Shown here piece by piece: positions 1 through 12,658 of a stretch of 64,000 bases of DNA. Where the stretch lies: positions 85,265,620-85,329,619 of the forward strand of contig CM056583.1 in the NCBI GenBank assembly GCA_029721435.1. Direction: 5' to 3'. Under the pieces are notes generated by a model that was given only the letters and a program-made list of their open reading frames with translations, was not told the DNA's origin and did no database searches. Numbering within the stretch: the first letter of the stretch is position 1; each line of letters starts with the position of its first letter. A program made the position numbers and the translations under genes. Source of the DNA: Gymnothorax reevesii (taxonomy: Eukaryota; Chordata; Actinopteri; Anguilliformes; Muraenidae).

Positions 1-575
1 ACCATTCCTGAACCATTTTTGCTGCGTGGCAGAGCGTGTTATCTTGCTCAAAAGAGGCCATTGCCATTGGGCAATACCGTTTCCACATTCTCAGAAATAG
101 GGGTACAGCAGGAGTCCATTTCTGTTCCCCAAGGTACATTCAGCACTTATGCCATAAGTGCATGTAGGGGTGGATTTGGTCTGGGACAGTGTTTGGGCAG
201 GTGGTATGGGTCAAAGTAACGCTCACATGAACAGCGAGACCCACAGTTATCCAGCAGAATATTGCTTCCCTTCTCCTCATAGTGCATCCTTGTGCCATGT
301 CTGACCCAGGTTAGCAATGCAAACACATCCCGCCATCCACATGATATAAAAGAAAACATAATTCATCAGACCAGGCCACCTTCTTCCAGTGCTCCGCGGT
401 CCAGTTCTGATGCTCTTTCAGCTGAGGTCAGGGGTCAGAATGGGGGTCCTGACCAGTCTGCAGCCACGCAGCCCCATACACAACTAAATGCAATGCACTG
501 GGTGTTCTAACACCTTTCTATCAGGACCAGAATGAACTTCTCCTGCACCTTGAATTACAGTTGCTCTTCTGTTGG
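1..575 (-). pseudogene. Decayed Tc1-like transposase fragment
   Basis: Read on the minus strand, this segment gives pieces of a Tc1/mariner transposase spread over frames. Near 370-420 there is an N-terminal stretch of the form HQNWTAEHWKKVAWSDE, with the first catalytic Asp in WSDE. At the window edge there is a QDN..CHAAKMVQEW stretch carrying the second Asp. The segment between them is full of stops and indels. The DNA beyond the catalytic core (about 420-575) matches the upstream part of the same family, up to a GTTGGATCGG block. The element runs off the left edge, so the C-terminus and one terminal repeat are not visible. It cannot make protein. It is a different Tc1 subfamily from those near 15 kb and 61 kb. 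The family call is from motif recognition, and the 575 boundary is approximate. Confidence 0.7.
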
Positions 576-639
576 ATCGGAAAGATTGTTAAAAGAATTG
601 TTGCGAGCTGCAATCATGATGTATACTTGCAAAGCCCCT

Positions 640-1028
640 GCTCCAGCCCTCATATTCACTAGCCTATTAAGATCCGGACCGCATTCCTCAGTCTGATTTC
701 ATTACCTACATCTGCTCCGTATCGTCTGTGTTAAAGTGTTCCCTATTTAAGTCAGAGCTTTGCACTCATTTGGTGCCAAGTCGCGTAAGCATCACAACCC
801 TGTATTTACTCTCTAGTCTTGTTAGACTTTTGTCTCACATTCACGTGTATACTTAACTCTGAACAAAGTGCTGTTATTGTTATGTTCTACGCTTTACCTA
901 TTATCCAGGAACCTCGATTCCTTGTTCTTTTGAATTGTATACGATTGTGCCTGACACTACTGTGCCGTGAATGCAGGACAATAAAACCAGATCCATCTTC
1001 GCACCTGAGTCCAGTCCACCCTTCCTGA
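640..1028 (+). mobile_element. LTR-like fragment with TATA and poly(A) signals
   Basis: A CT-rich segment has the layout of a Ty3/Gypsy LTR on the plus strand. A TATA-like TATTTAAG lies at 744-751. An AATAAA poly(A) signal at 980-985 is followed by a short CCAGTCCACC stretch and a likely end near TCCTGACA. The same order is seen in the better LTR copy ending near 42699. No matching second LTR or internal region is visible, so this would be a solo or broken LTR. The start is uncertain. Confidence 0.4.
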
Positions 1029-2355
1029 CATCTGGGCCTGACAGCGGTGCTCAGTCAAAAACCCTTACAATACCACTCAAAAGAAGAATATTTGTGCATA
1101 TAAATGTAAGCTAACAAGCGAAAATGGTGATGACAAATGAGAGAATAATTCTTTGATGGTTTAAGAACAGAAAACAAAAACTTTGATTAGATGCTTGTTT
1201 ATTACCCCGATGACATCAATGAACTTGACACATTTTTATTGATAACATGCTATGACTTTGCCTAGCTCACTTAGCAACCTAGAACAACCAAACCTTATTA
1301 CCCTCACGTTAAATGTAAGGTCATGTTTGCTCATCTGCTTACTTCGGATGGCGTGTGAGCTAACATTAGCAAACTGAAGTCCAGCCGAGGAGATGAGTGG
1401 CAGTTCTACAGCTAGCTTGCAACACCACGTTGTCCAAATTTTTTCTTCAAATCTTTCCTCTCATCAGCAGTCTTCATAAGCTTTAGATGTTGAAAAGCAT
1501 ACACTGTTTTTGGCTCCAGCAAAATCAGTAATTTTGAACTTTCCACTATTGGTGCTGGGTTCTAGAAGTGACGCGCAGAGACATTGAAAAGTACAGAGGC
1601 CCGCTTCCTCGATTTACAGTTAGGCTCACATCTTTCAACCGGACAACAGGGAAAGAATTTTATTTCTGAGCTCACAGGGCCCAGAGAGGGCAAGGATGTC
1701 AGTGCAATGTATCACGCCATCTATGTATGCAATCTCTGGCTGAGTGTGGAATCAAATAGCACAAAATGTAGGGAAAAAATAAATAAAAAATAATAATTTC
1801 ATTATTATTTGGAGTACAAAATTGTGTCAGTGTCCAAAGGTTTATGTTCGGCATGGTACACCTGGCCAGTATGAGTAGAGGCAGCAGGTGCAATCTCTTT
1901 CCATCGACCACTGTGCTTGTGTCTTTGCATGATTTTCATCCTTAGCAAATTAAATTCATGTAAACAAAATCCTTAGTGAGGAAATCAATCAGTTGCGTAC
2001 ATGAGTGGATCTAACCTCAGGTATGCAACAGCCTTAATGAGTTTTTCAAGGATCTGCTGGAATAACTTTCAGGACATGGTTCATCAGCATTTTGACGGAA
2101 TAAATATTATCTGAGGACACGATATAAAACGGGACAAACCACTTGAAACTGACTCCTCTAATTGCTTTATGCAAGCACCTCCCCTACTGCAGTCCCTGGG
2201 ATCAAAGGAGACTTTTATGAATGACTTTTGCTGTATAATTATCTGCAATAAAGTTCATAATCTTACTCATATCCTCTTCATTTACATGGTTAAGGTGCGC
2301 TTTTAATTTAGTGTGGACCAATCCAAATCCCTGCCAGCTTCCTCTGTTTAAAACA
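1029..2355. other. No gene recognised
   Basis: AT-rich DNA with no convincing coding region. Near 1822-1850 the string AAATTGTGTCAGTGTCC resembles the end of a mariner-type element also seen at about 25235-25281, but no partner terminus was found. Confidence 0.5.
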
Positions 2356-2359
2356 AGAG

Positions 2360-2612
2360 CCATCTGGCAATGGCGGATCCCCCCGGCTGTAGGTTGTGTA
2401 ACCTACAGGTTGTGTGGACAGACGGACGGACTGAAACCCCCAAAAGGCACAACTAGACCATAAGGAGAAGCTCCATACCAAATTTGGTGTTTGTAAGTGG
2501 TATAGTTTTCGAGTTCTGGTCCGAAAACGATTTGATTACAGACGGACGGACGGACGGGCGGACTCACTGATCGCTATATCCCCACGCGTATAAATATACG
2601 AGGGGAAAAAAA
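2360..2612 (+). repeat. Hairpin-tailed (GACG)n repeat, copy 1
   Basis: Dispersed-repeat architecture. A short palindrome (TGTAGGTT, loop GTGT, AACCTACA) is followed by a first GACGGACGG tract. A middle block contains TTTTCGAGTTCTGGTCCG, then comes a second longer GACG tract near 2541-2562, and finally a hairpin made by TCCCC and GGGGA arms (about 2579-2606) followed by A-rich sequence. Two other elements here (18590-18752 and 56178-56352) have the same order of parts. No coding capacity. Confidence 0.55.
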
Positions 2613-4585
2613 TAGTTGTTTTGTGGGCTATCTCCTATGTTTGGATTTTCTGATGGACAATTATATTGACATGCCGATCACACTGGACAGCTGTGAATAT
2701 GTGAACTGCAAATTTATTTCTGCTGGCAGCTTTGTGCACACAATAATTCTCCAGCTAAACTCTCAATAGCATAATTTTACAGAATTAAATGCAATACTTC
2801 TGTGATGGCCGTTGTATATTAGACAACAAAAGCAGTGGCCAGGATTAAAAGGCAAAAACAGCTGAGAACGAGGAGACTGAAACTCAAAGTTTGACTCAAA
2901 GTATGAACTTCCGAGGCAGTTGCCTACATGGTTAAATCTCATGTAGACCAAAGGGCATTTTTGATCATTTTTTGTAATGGTCCAATTTAGTTGAAGCTAC
3001 AGCTCATCAGCATTTTGTTTCACTGTCATAGTTTTTCATTTGCATGAAGTCAATAACTTTATAAAGTAAATTCTCAAACATGAAGACGATCACTAAAGCA
3101 GTCTTCGCTCTAGAGCCCTGTAAACATTGCCAAAAAATTTCAAAGTGCCATATTCAGCAACCCATTAAACAGGATCTATCCTTCCTATAGAATTTTGACA
3201 CTTATTCCCTAATATATAGTCACTAAATGTTACACAATACACATGCCAATTTTAAGCATTATGGATACATTCCAGAGATATTGATCTTTGAAAAAAAGAA
3301 AATGTTAAAATGTCTCTCGCGAGAGCTAAAAGTTGGCGTGGCATCCAGTTTTTAAACTGGCATAATTAAAAAACGACTGGGAATTGGTGGGGAAAAAAAT
3401 TTGCATGTGATCATCCCTCATATGTAGCTACTTGGAGAATTTTTTTGAGTTTTCTGAGGTGGTGACCTGGGAGGCTCTGGGTGATTCCACGCGGAATGAC
3501 CCTCCTCTAACAATGGTAACCGCGGGTCATTCTTAACAGACTGAATTCCGAGTGTATGTTAACTTTTACGGTGACTGCATGTCGCATTTCTTGTCAATGT
3601 AACGACCATCCTAAATGTTTAGAAAACAACCTTTTGGACAGCCAAGAATATTGAAACTTGAAAAAAAAACAAAAAAAAACAGCATAATGGTTCACCTTTC
3701 AGGCGATTACATGCACAGTACGAACAAGAAGCGCACTGGTGTACAAAAGATCTTATGACACAAAAATGCAGGAGGGGGAAATGGTTTTGGCCAAAAAAAA
3801 AGAGCAGGTATGATATGAATATTTGAAGTATCACATAATAGTATATGATTGCTGCATAACAAACTTTCAATCATGTTTGCGGAATACAAATTACATTCTT
3901 TGTAATTATTTACCATGAAAATAGGATTTATAGGGGCACATTAAGGAAGTGCACCTGAATATGGCCTCAAGCACTGAGCTCTCAACTACTCAAATTTAAA
4001 TGCTTAAATTTCATATTTTAACATACTGTAGTCAGCAGTCCTTCTCTACCATCAACCGGCAACTTTTGAATTTGTTTAATGGCAGAGGCATGGATGATAA
4101 ATACACTATAGCTGTCTGCATTTCAAAAACGGCCATTATGAAATGCATTCATCCAAAAAAAAAAATTAGCCAATGCACTACTGAACTTTTCTATATGCAG
4201 AGAGCAGCTTTCCTGTGAGCTGCTATGCTAAGGGCTCCGGCAGTGGATATTGAGAGCTGTGGACCTGAACCATGAACCTCAGTTTGAACTGACACAAGAG
4301 CTTAAAGGACACAGTGAACTGTTGCCATCCCTTTTCAAAGTGCTCCTGGTCAGATTTCCGTGTTCTGTTGGGAGAGAATACAGCATTTGCACGTTTTTTT
4401 TTTTTCTTTAGATCTGATCCATATTTAAGTAGTTTTGATTCACTTTATTTTGGATTTTCTTTCAGTGAAAATATCTTTATCAATCATTATCCTGCATTTG
4501 GAAACAACCAACGTGGGCATTTATAAATTGACTGCTGTGGTTTGGATGCTTAACGCAAACCTCTTTTTTGTGAATAGTTCATGAA
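2613..4585. other. No gene recognised
   Basis: AT-rich unique-looking sequence with homopolymer runs near 3661-3680 and 4398-4408. Open frames are short and lack recognisable domains. Confidence 0.5.
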
Positions 4586-4589
4586 GCCG

Positions 4590-4830
4590 TATTGCAGGTG
4601 CCCAATACTGACTCCTGGGGGACACCACAGATAAGGGGTGACGAGGCAGAGAGAAAATTTCCAAAGGGCACTACAAAGCTGTGTAGCGTGCCCAACAACA
4701 CCCTTTAGCGCTACCACGTTCAGAATATGGAATGGATTCTCGTGGCTAATAGCTTAAGGGCGAGGTTTTTGAAGGCCTTTGCTACTGCCGATGGACCGCA
4801 ACTGAATAGTTGTGCAGTCACAAGAATCTG
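4590..4830 (-). pseudogene. Possible LINE reverse-transcriptase relic
   Basis: On the minus strand near 4600-4640 the translation contains ICGVPQESVLG, close to the GVPQGSVLG box of LINE reverse transcriptases. The adjoining block at about 4700-4800 is similar to a block at 28410-28790, including the shared string TTCAGAATATRGAAYGGATT and a downstream AAGGCCTTTG. Both are therefore probably decayed copies of one repeat. Frames are broken and no other RT box was found, so the LINE assignment is tentative. Confidence 0.35.
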
Positions 4831-5058
4831 GTGATAAAAGGAAACTTTCAACTTCCATATTAAGACAAATCAGTCTGTTTCCTCCTGTGTAAAGCACACG
4901 TTGGCTATTTTTATGGTTAAATTGTATTTCTCTGGATCACAAAGAATTGATCTTTCAATTGCCTCCAGTTCATTTAATATGATTTACTGACCCATATAGT
5001 ACACATTTAAAAACAAATAATTCAGGCTAATCTTTAACATACACAGTAATTATGAACG

Positions 5059-5690
5059 TGATACGATCCAAACAAGGAACCAGACACAAATTCAGGGTTC
5101 TATTCACAAGGGGGTATTTATTATCAGGAATACGGTAACACTAAAGGGAAAGGCTGTAGCGCAGACCAGAGGACGGGGCAGTCCAGCTAAGTTGGTATGA
5201 CTGGAGAGGGTCGGGAGTGCGTCTTCACCCAGGCGAGTGCCCGTCCCAAGGCAGAGGCCAAGTGGTGAATCCCCCTTGCAGAAGCAAAAGTGATTGGCAG
5301 TAGAAACAAAGGAACGCAGTCCCAATCCTGGAGACGGATGTGCAAGCTTGGGAGCTTGTTCTTCTTAACAGGGCTCCAAAAAGTGATTTTTCTTTATCAG
5401 TAATCTACCAAAAACACATGGAAGAAGAGCTAAGCTCAATACTAGAAGACAGAAACTGACTGGAAGGTTTATAGGGTATGAACCATGACAATCCAGCAAG
5501 CATATTGAAACCCTGATGAACTTATACAGGCGGGACATTCACAAAAAGGGCGAGGTGTACTAATGATGGCACCTAGGGGCAAGGGTGGAGACGAGACTTA
5601 AAATCGATTAAAAGGAGACAAAACCGCGAAACACTTGCAGACTTCTGGTACAGGGAGGGAAACAATTCATGACACACAAGGATTGTGACA
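5059..5690 (-). mobile_element. Solo LTR (Gypsy-like)
   Basis: The segment begins TGATACGATCC and ends GGATTGTGACA. Read on the minus strand it is a TG...CA unit with an imperfect 11-bp terminal inverted repeat. On that strand a TATAAA box sits at 5468-5473 and an AATAAA signal at 5116-5121, in the right order for an LTR. Flanks are GAACG on the left and GAAAG on the right, a 5-bp target duplication with one mismatch. No second LTR or internal region is nearby, so it is a solo LTR left by recombination. Confidence 0.65.
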
Positions 5691-8018
5691 GAAAGTGGAT
5701 TCATATAATTTCTCATCTGATTTGGACTTCTGTCTGTCCTCTCCTTCACAGTAGAATTTCACCTGGTTGAAACAGCATTTTGGTTGAGTTTAGGCAAGAA
5801 ATTTGACTTGGCTGGTTTAGTTTTAGGTGGTGGGATATGTAAACACATGCAAACTCTACACTCAACTGAGGTTATCTTAGCTGTGGCCAAAACGCGTAAG
5901 GGGAATGCATAATACCATGCCATTTCATGCAGCGCATCCTATATTGTGAGCATGATTTACATGAATGTTGACGTCAGCTCATATTGAGTCCTCTCGCTAC
6001 TGTTTCAGTATTTTCAACTACATAGACCAGGCTAATCACAGACTATATGAGCTCACATCAAACACCAACCACTTTTTTTGTGGTGAAATCGTGTGTTTTA
6101 GTGAGTCCCGTTGTAGTGCTGCTCTCAAAAATATTAGACTAGTAGTAATGTTACCGAACGGCATTTTAGCTAAAATAATGCATTGTTGTTCTTTTTGATA
6201 TTTTGTTGCTCTCCATCTTATGTGACAAAATGAATACAACTGCGTGTAATAAGTAATATCCTTGAAAAGTCATGCAAAATCACTTTACCTTGTCGGATGA
6301 CATCGTTGTTATCTGCAATGATGTAGAATTAGTGGAGGATGCGCGTCAAGTGTCTGAGGGGTATTTACGATAGTGCAATTACACCCGGGAGCTGTAGGAG
6401 CGCTGTTGAGTCAAAAGTTTAAGAAACTGACATGTATTGCTTTAACACTGTCACTGCTCAAAGTGACCTTATATACTGGAATAAATTACCATCAGAGGTA
6501 ATTTTGCTGAATGATGTTGCCTCAAACCAGTTTAAACATTTTTTAGCATCAATAATCAAGGAATGAGCCTTTAAATATGCATTTGGTTTATGCAAGGGTA
6601 AAATAAAATAAAATATGGGACCCCTTTCAATTGTCATAAAAAATATGTGTTTTCAGTTTTTCTGTTTATCTCCCATATTTTTACCTCAATATACTGGTGG
6701 GAATGATTTTTTTTGGATTCATTGCCAACAATAGTATTTTTCCAGACATTTTCAGCCAAAAATTAGAGAAGTTAGGACCCTTTTATACAAAAATGGTGGT
6801 CAATAATCATCACTGCACACTATTGTATGTCCCCTTAAAATAATAGACATGGCCAAACTGGCCAATTATTTGTTTCTGAATATCGTTAAGCACCATAAAG
6901 TATGCAGTTTTACAGTGGGTAAGAGAAGAGCCTTATAGTAATAGTACAGTACCTGAGCATGCAGGTTTCTAAATGAATCAATCTCAATACCGGAGCTTAG
7001 CAAATATAAGCAAAATGCAACTGCAGCATTTCTGAGAACAAAGTCATTTCTTTGCACTTTACTTAAGGAAAGAACTGCAGAGGTTGTGTGATCAGCATTT
7101 CCAGATGCTCCAAAGCCTTTTTGGCTTTAATGCACGATAATGATACAAATTGCTCTCCAGAGCAAATTTGTATAATTAAAACAAAAAGCTGGGAGCCCAG
7201 GGAAATTCAAGTAAGGGATGTATGCAATTTATGCTCTATTTTTAAGCTGTACGAATTGCCTACTTTGATATTCCACAGCCCTAATTTTTGTCTGACTCTT
7301 TCTTACCTGAGATTAACTGGACTGAAATAATTCAAAAGTGCATTTAAAATTGGCACCAGTTAAAATGTATTTACATAAAGACAGGACATATTGAATGAAA
7401 TATATCTGTCCTTTATATTCGCAGGCCACCATATACAAAGCGATATCCCTTTCTGACAAACCGACTGCTGTAGGCCATTGAGTGTAGTGTCCACTTTCAT
7501 CATTAGATGGCAGTTCCAGGATTAGGTCAATCCTGACTGCTGAATGAGGATATTCTGCTTCTGAAAGATGTAGTGACATAGTCTGCAGGGGGGTCCACAT
7601 AACACTGAAGAACCATCTAAATAGCTCTGTAGAAAAGCACTCTTCAGTTCATTTATTATCTTTTACACAGGGAATGCCACTAGCCATGGCCTGTTACACT
7701 CTTTTATTGTAAGAACAGTTTTTATAAAGAATTTGAGGCTGAAAAATACTCCAAAATTATGGACACGTTTGGAACATCCCAAGGCAGAGAATGAGTATTG
7801 AAATGAAGAACATATATTGAGATAATAGAATGGAAAGACTCCCTACTATTTTTTTTCTTGGGGGGGGGGGGGGGTCCTCTTTGCTGCTCTGGGCACTTGA
7901 CACTTACACAACTCCTCCACTTTATTCCAACAGTTATCAAGACTCATAACTCTCATTTGTGAGAATGCTTTATCATTAGCTTGAAATGTTAATTACACAA
8001 CAAAAAAAAAACAAAAAC
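5691..8018. other. No gene recognised
   Basis: AT-rich DNA. A poly(G) run occupies about 7860-7874. Open frames are short and without recognisable domains. Confidence 0.5.
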
Positions 8019-8026
8019 GTTAAGCC

Positions 8027-8232
8027 AAGGGTGCCCCGGTGGCCCATCGGTCCAAGTGCGCATACCTTAAAGGCTGTGTCCTTTCCGCAGCGACCTGGGT
8101 TCGATTCGAGCTCAGGTCATTTGCAGCATGTCTTCCCCCATTCTTCTCCCCAGCCTTCCTGTCTCTCTACACTGTATAATTATCAAATAAAGGAAAAATT
8201 CCCAAAAAAAGTTATCTTTAAAAAAAAAATAC
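8027..8232 (+). mobile_element. tRNA-derived SINE, copy 1
   Basis: The 5' part is a tRNA-like head: A-box-like TGGCCCATCGGTCC near 8039-8053 and a B box GGTTCGATTCG at 8098-8108, the internal promoter of RNA polymerase III. A CT-rich body and an AATAAAGGAAAAATTCCC tail lead to an A-rich end. TTAAGCC occurs at 8020-8026 and again at 8234-8240, a likely target duplication. The same family recurs at 32641-32829. Confidence 0.8.
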
Positions 8233-8698
8233 CTTAAGCCGTCACTAATGAAAAACAATACTTTTAAACAGATTTACAAACTGAAAAATAAGACCAATTT
8301 AAGAATATTTAAGGCTTAAATATATGTGCATATAGCAGTATATGCATGCGTGTATATTTTTTTGACAAGTAAGAGCTTTGATTAGAGTTTGATCTCAATC
8401 AGTTTGTTCTGGAATTACTTCCAGTTTGCTTGGCCATCGGAGATTGAGTTTAAGTTTTTGCAACACCACTGACGTGAATACATTTTGCGCTATGACCTCC
8501 CATCCTGCACCCCTCTTGAAAAACACGGTGCACATGCATTTCTTTTTTCCTTTTTTTGTAAATAAATTTGGCATCTCTAATCCGAGAACTATGTACAAGG
8601 TTTGCTCGTATGCAACCCCCTTGTTGCCAGCTCAGGAGAGAGAGAGAGTTCGCGGCTCTCCTCTGAAGCACGCGCCTGTCAGCCCCTGAATCTTTGCA
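8233..8698. other. No gene recognised
   Basis: Overlapping open frames on both strands at 8426-8773 (up to about 107 codons) show no known domain and are probably chance. A short GA-rich run lies at 8634-8648. Confidence 0.5.
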
Positions 8699-8705
8699 CT
8701 CAGTG

Positions 8706-8926
8706 GTCGAAATTATCACAAGTTCAGAGCGAGGGTGGAGGATACCCGAACATGAGAAAGCTTGGAATCTCACTGACTAGTGCCCGGCTGGCCAACAGGA
8801 GGCGCTTGAGCAACAATCAAGGCAATCATTTTTAATTTTCCTTCCCAATTTGCATCCCTGCAGCGCTTTACCCAATCATGCGCAGTTCTGAAAAAGCTGT
8901 CGACCACTGCTGGTTGGTACGACCGG
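8706..8926. mobile_element. Possible hAT-like MITE
   Basis: CAGTGGTCGA near the left end is repeated inverted as TCGACCACTG near the right end, with weaker similarity continuing inwards (TTCAGAGC against GTTCTGAA). CAGTG is a usual hAT terminus. No 8-bp target duplication could be identified. Confidence 0.3.
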
Positions 8927-8929
8927 GGA

Positions 8930-8965
8930 TCGAACCCGCACCATAGTAGTCACTACTGCTCCACA
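8930..8965 (-). other. B-box-bearing tRNA-like fragment
   Basis: On the minus strand GGTTCGATCCCC matches a polymerase III B box. The upstream part does not fold as a cloverleaf, so this is more likely a SINE remnant than a tRNA gene. Confidence 0.3.
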
Positions 8966-11170
8966 AATGCTAACCCAAGTTAGCTCACCCGAGTGAGCTA
9001 ACCCAACAGGACACATGCATTTCATGACAAGGAAAATGATTTTAAATTGGGGAAAAAAAAAAAAAAAACATCAAAAGCTGAATATATGTCACCTTACATA
9101 GCAAAATATTCCAGGATTTTACAACAGTATGACTTTGTGCAGTTTTTTGAATGGTGACATCAGAAATAAATACTGACATACAGTGGATTTGGAGATTGTG
9201 TAATCAAATAAAATATTGTTGTCGACATGATATTCCCAATATTGGCGGACTCTCACTTCCCCATGACAATTTTGCAGCAACACCTGCACTCAGTGAAAAC
9301 AAACCCACACGGTCAGTGTTACTCCTTTGCACTTGGGTGCCAGTTTCTGAACACAGAGAATTTTTTACCACCATTTAGACAATTTAGACAACAAAGCTAC
9401 ATTACCAGTAAACAGCTAGCATAATTAATGCCCATACGAGTATTGAGCCAGTTCTTGGACGAATGACCCTAAAAAAATGACCAAGCCTTTAGTGGTCTGG
9501 AGTTAGTTGCAGCAAAAGGACTTACCCTTATTTAACTAAGGCCGGGCCTAATATACATGCCTAGCCGAGGGAAGGTAAAAGTCAACTTCTTGGCGGTTTC
9601 TAAGGGAAAGTTTGGAGGAAAAAAAATAAAAAATTTGTCCAACTCAGGGCCAGTTGGCTGGGTTTTCCTCCCCCCACACCAAATCAAATTTACTTAAACC
9701 AAAAAGGGTCTGATATGATTGATTTCATCATAAATAACTCAAAGTAATTCACAAGAACCCGGGCGTATCTGCAGATCATAAAACAAATAGTCAATCACCG
9801 GCATTTTCAAGCACTTCCTCATGCACACACCCAAACACACCCTCAAGCACATACTCAAACATTCAGCCACGCACACCTCAGATCACTCAGAGTTTGCTGC
9901 CCACCAGTTCTTTCTATCCAATTTCCCTAGTTTTCTTCCATGTTGGAATTCTCCTCCCAAATTGCATTATTTTTTCCTGTAAATCCTCTCCATCTGCATT
10001 TGTGGTTTATTATCTTAACCCCAGTAATTCCTTTCTTCCATCTTTTTTATTAAGAAAAGATCTGGCTTGTCACCTTAAATTACATTTCCCTCCTCCACCC
10101 CCAAAAGAACAGGACATTACATCAAATTCACATCTGGCACTTGACCATCAGTCCCATAACTTCCATCTGGATTTACAACTTAATGTCTGTTGTATTTAGA
10201 ATCCCTTTTATCTATTGCCAAGTTAACTTGCCTTCGATTTGAATCATTTACTTTATTGTCTCCATCTGCACACCTCACAGAACATTTTCTCCCTCTCCTC
10301 TGTGACTTCTGTTTCTTACAGAACCGCTCAAAAATTCCTCCAACACCCTTTGGCAAATTCTTTGGGACATTTATGCAGCCAAAGTACTGCCATGGCTCTC
10401 AACAGATGCATTTTATTTCATTCTGACCTGAATACAGAAACACAAACATTTAATGATAACTTTATAATTGTAGTTAATAATGGCTTTAATGATAATTGTA
10501 CAATTAAGAGTAGTAACGATGATAACTTTTAATTATACTATGCATTTCATAACATTATTCAGCCGATGACGTGCTTTTACTTCTGCGCATATAACTTTTA
10601 AGTCCACTCTTATTTCTCACAAATTTTCTTCCACAGTCCATGTTACTCTGCATGTCCTTTCCGCACTGCTCGTTATTTAAGGACAAACGCAGGTCATGGC
10701 ACCCTATAGTGTCTTACACTGTATCATTAATATCTGACCAGGGAGTTGGCTATCCAACAAACAATGTTTCTGTAAGAATGTGCACAAGGACAAGTAGCAG
10801 GCTGTGAACCTTAAACCATTGAAAAACTTTTTAAACACAAATGTTTTAAAAGGACCAGAGCCATCTGTTTTATACGTGTCAGCCATTTTCAGTCAAAATG
10901 ATATTTTGGTCATTTAAAAAAAGGGATGGGAATGGTGACAGAAAATGTAGACCACACAGCAAATAACGAGATCCATAATATTACACGGTAACCAACTCCA
11001 TATGTACGGTAACTCAGTAATGCTCAGAGGGCTTCCCAACGCACCAGCCTCCGGGACGCCATCATGTTCATTTTATATACTTCTTAGTAACTCAAGTGTT
11101 ATGTCAATGTTAACACAGTGCAATGAACTCAAATTACTGTGGTCTCATTTAACTAATAGTTGCTAACTAA
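8966..11170. other. No gene recognised
   Basis: AT-rich sequence with a short inverted repeat of the form TTAGCTCACC..GAGTGAGCTAA at 8977-9003 and a run of A at about 9054-9068. Several short open frames at 9894-10532 have no recognisable domain. Confidence 0.5.
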
Positions 11171-11512
11171 AAGGGTGTATCCAGGCGTATTTTGCAATTT
11201 CGTGCCCGGTGCAGCCCCGCACAAGTACTCCTCTGTCCCGCCTCAGTCCCTCCAGCTGGCGCATGTGGCAAAGAGGGAGGAGAGAAGGCGTGAGTGGGTT
11301 TAACACAGCCGAGTCAAATCTTCACCAATAAAATGAGCTCCTCTCCTCACCTTTAAATTTTGGAATATAGAAGCCGCTGTCCTATATCTGCGTGATGCGT
11401 TAATTCTGCATTTGACTTTGCTGCTTCAGGCATGTTTTCTGCACTGCTTACGTCTATATTAAGCATTACAAATATGAGTTAGCTGGCTAGCTAGGGCATT
11501 CGTGAATTATTA

Positions 11513-12069
11513 CCATTAACAAACTTGAATGGAATTTCAAAACGCAATTACGTCAGATCAAACATATGAAGTTGGAATGAAATACGATGGTTGCTCATTT
11601 ATTTCCTCTGCCTGCGTCACTGGGAAGAGAAACGATGGATAGCGTGTTCCTATTATCACACCCTGCTGCTGCTTAAAATTTTGGGATTAACATGCATGGA
11701 CAACAATGCAAGATACGTTGCACATTTATTTTCAATATGTGATTTTAACTCAGTACGAGATCATAGCAATCAGGCTGTATTCCTTTCCCCACAAAAAATG
11801 ATAAAACCAGAGTGAAAATAATAGTATTAAGCCGCTTGCATGCTGGACGCAAAACAAATTTTTCGCACGACACATATTGAAAATAATTGTGCAATGTATC
11901 TTGCATTGTTGTCCATGCATGTAAATCCCCAAATTTTAAGCAGCAACAGTGTGTAATAATAGGAACACGCTATCCATTGTTTCTCTTCCAAATGATGCAG
12001 GCAGAAGAAACTTCATAAGTTTGATCTGACGTGGTTTAGTTTTGAAATTCCATTCAAGTTCGATAATGG
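11513..12069. repeat. Imperfect inverted repeat (hairpin-forming)
   Basis: Arms 11513-11741 and 11871-12069 are reverse complements over about 200 bp. Shared blocks include GGATAGCGTGTTCCTATTAT and ATGCATGGACAACAATGCAA. The open frames on opposite strands here are mirror images created by this symmetry, not genes. Confidence 0.85.
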
Positions 12070-12079
12070 TCAATTCCAA

Positions 12080-12129
12080 GTCAATGCAAAGACGCAAATA
12101 CATGCACGTATTTGCGTCTTCGCATTGAC
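12080..12129. repeat. 22-bp stem hairpin
   Basis: Stem 12080-12101 pairs with 12108-12129 at 21 of 22 positions around a 6-base loop ATGCAC. The flanks also pair partly (TTCCAAG against CTTGAA). It lies inside the transposon and is probably part of it. A microRNA-like role is conceivable but unsupported. Confidence 0.75.
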
Positions 12130-12413
12130 CTTGAATGTAATCAGTCGTGCAATATATTCGTTTCGTGTCAGGTGTGAAAGCAGCTGAAGGGCACATACCC
12201 ACATAGCCTACACACGAACTCACGCGCCCACATGCACACAGATCTCTCTCTCTAATCTGACATCAGGACAATCGATATAGATACTATAATTAATGTGCTG
12301 ATTCAGATAGTTACATTAAATAGTGCTTCCTGTAATTATTTCTTGCATTGAAATGTGCCTGACACTCTGGAAACCTGCCTGTGAGATTTCGGTGACATGT
12401 GAGCACTGTCAGC

Positions 12414-12658
12414 CAAATTACCATTGCGCAGAAAGTAAATCAGGTTGGAGCTGGCGAGCTTTGTGCGCAACATCAGCGGAAATTGTCACTGCGTCTTGAT
12501 GAATATGTGACTCCTCCCCCTACTACGCCGCCACACCCATCTCGGTGCACGTCCGTCTACCAAATTGTCAAAGTGGCTGCGCACGGTGTTGCACCGCACG
12601 AAATTACCACTGTGCGGGCTGCGCCGAATGAAATTACCACTACGTGGGCTGCGCCACG
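12414..12658. repeat. Iterated subterminal motif, transposase-site-like
   Basis: A motif close to GAAATTACCAC followed by a GC-rich GCGC or TGCGCC segment occurs at about 12414, 12479, 12561, 12600 and 12630. The last two form a 30-bp direct repeat. Such iterated subterminal motifs bind transposase in hAT and related elements. Here that role is inferred. Confidence 0.5.

Noticed and set aside
2420..2562. Possible CRISPR-like array of GACG repeats
   Set aside because: It is a simple tetranucleotide tract within a dispersed eukaryotic repeat, without spacers.
8930..8965. Possible tRNA gene on the minus strand
   Set aside because: Only the B box matches. No cloverleaf can be drawn from the upstream sequence.
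11591..12223. Several open frames on both strands
   Set aside because: They mirror each other because of the inverted repeat and contain no transposase motif.
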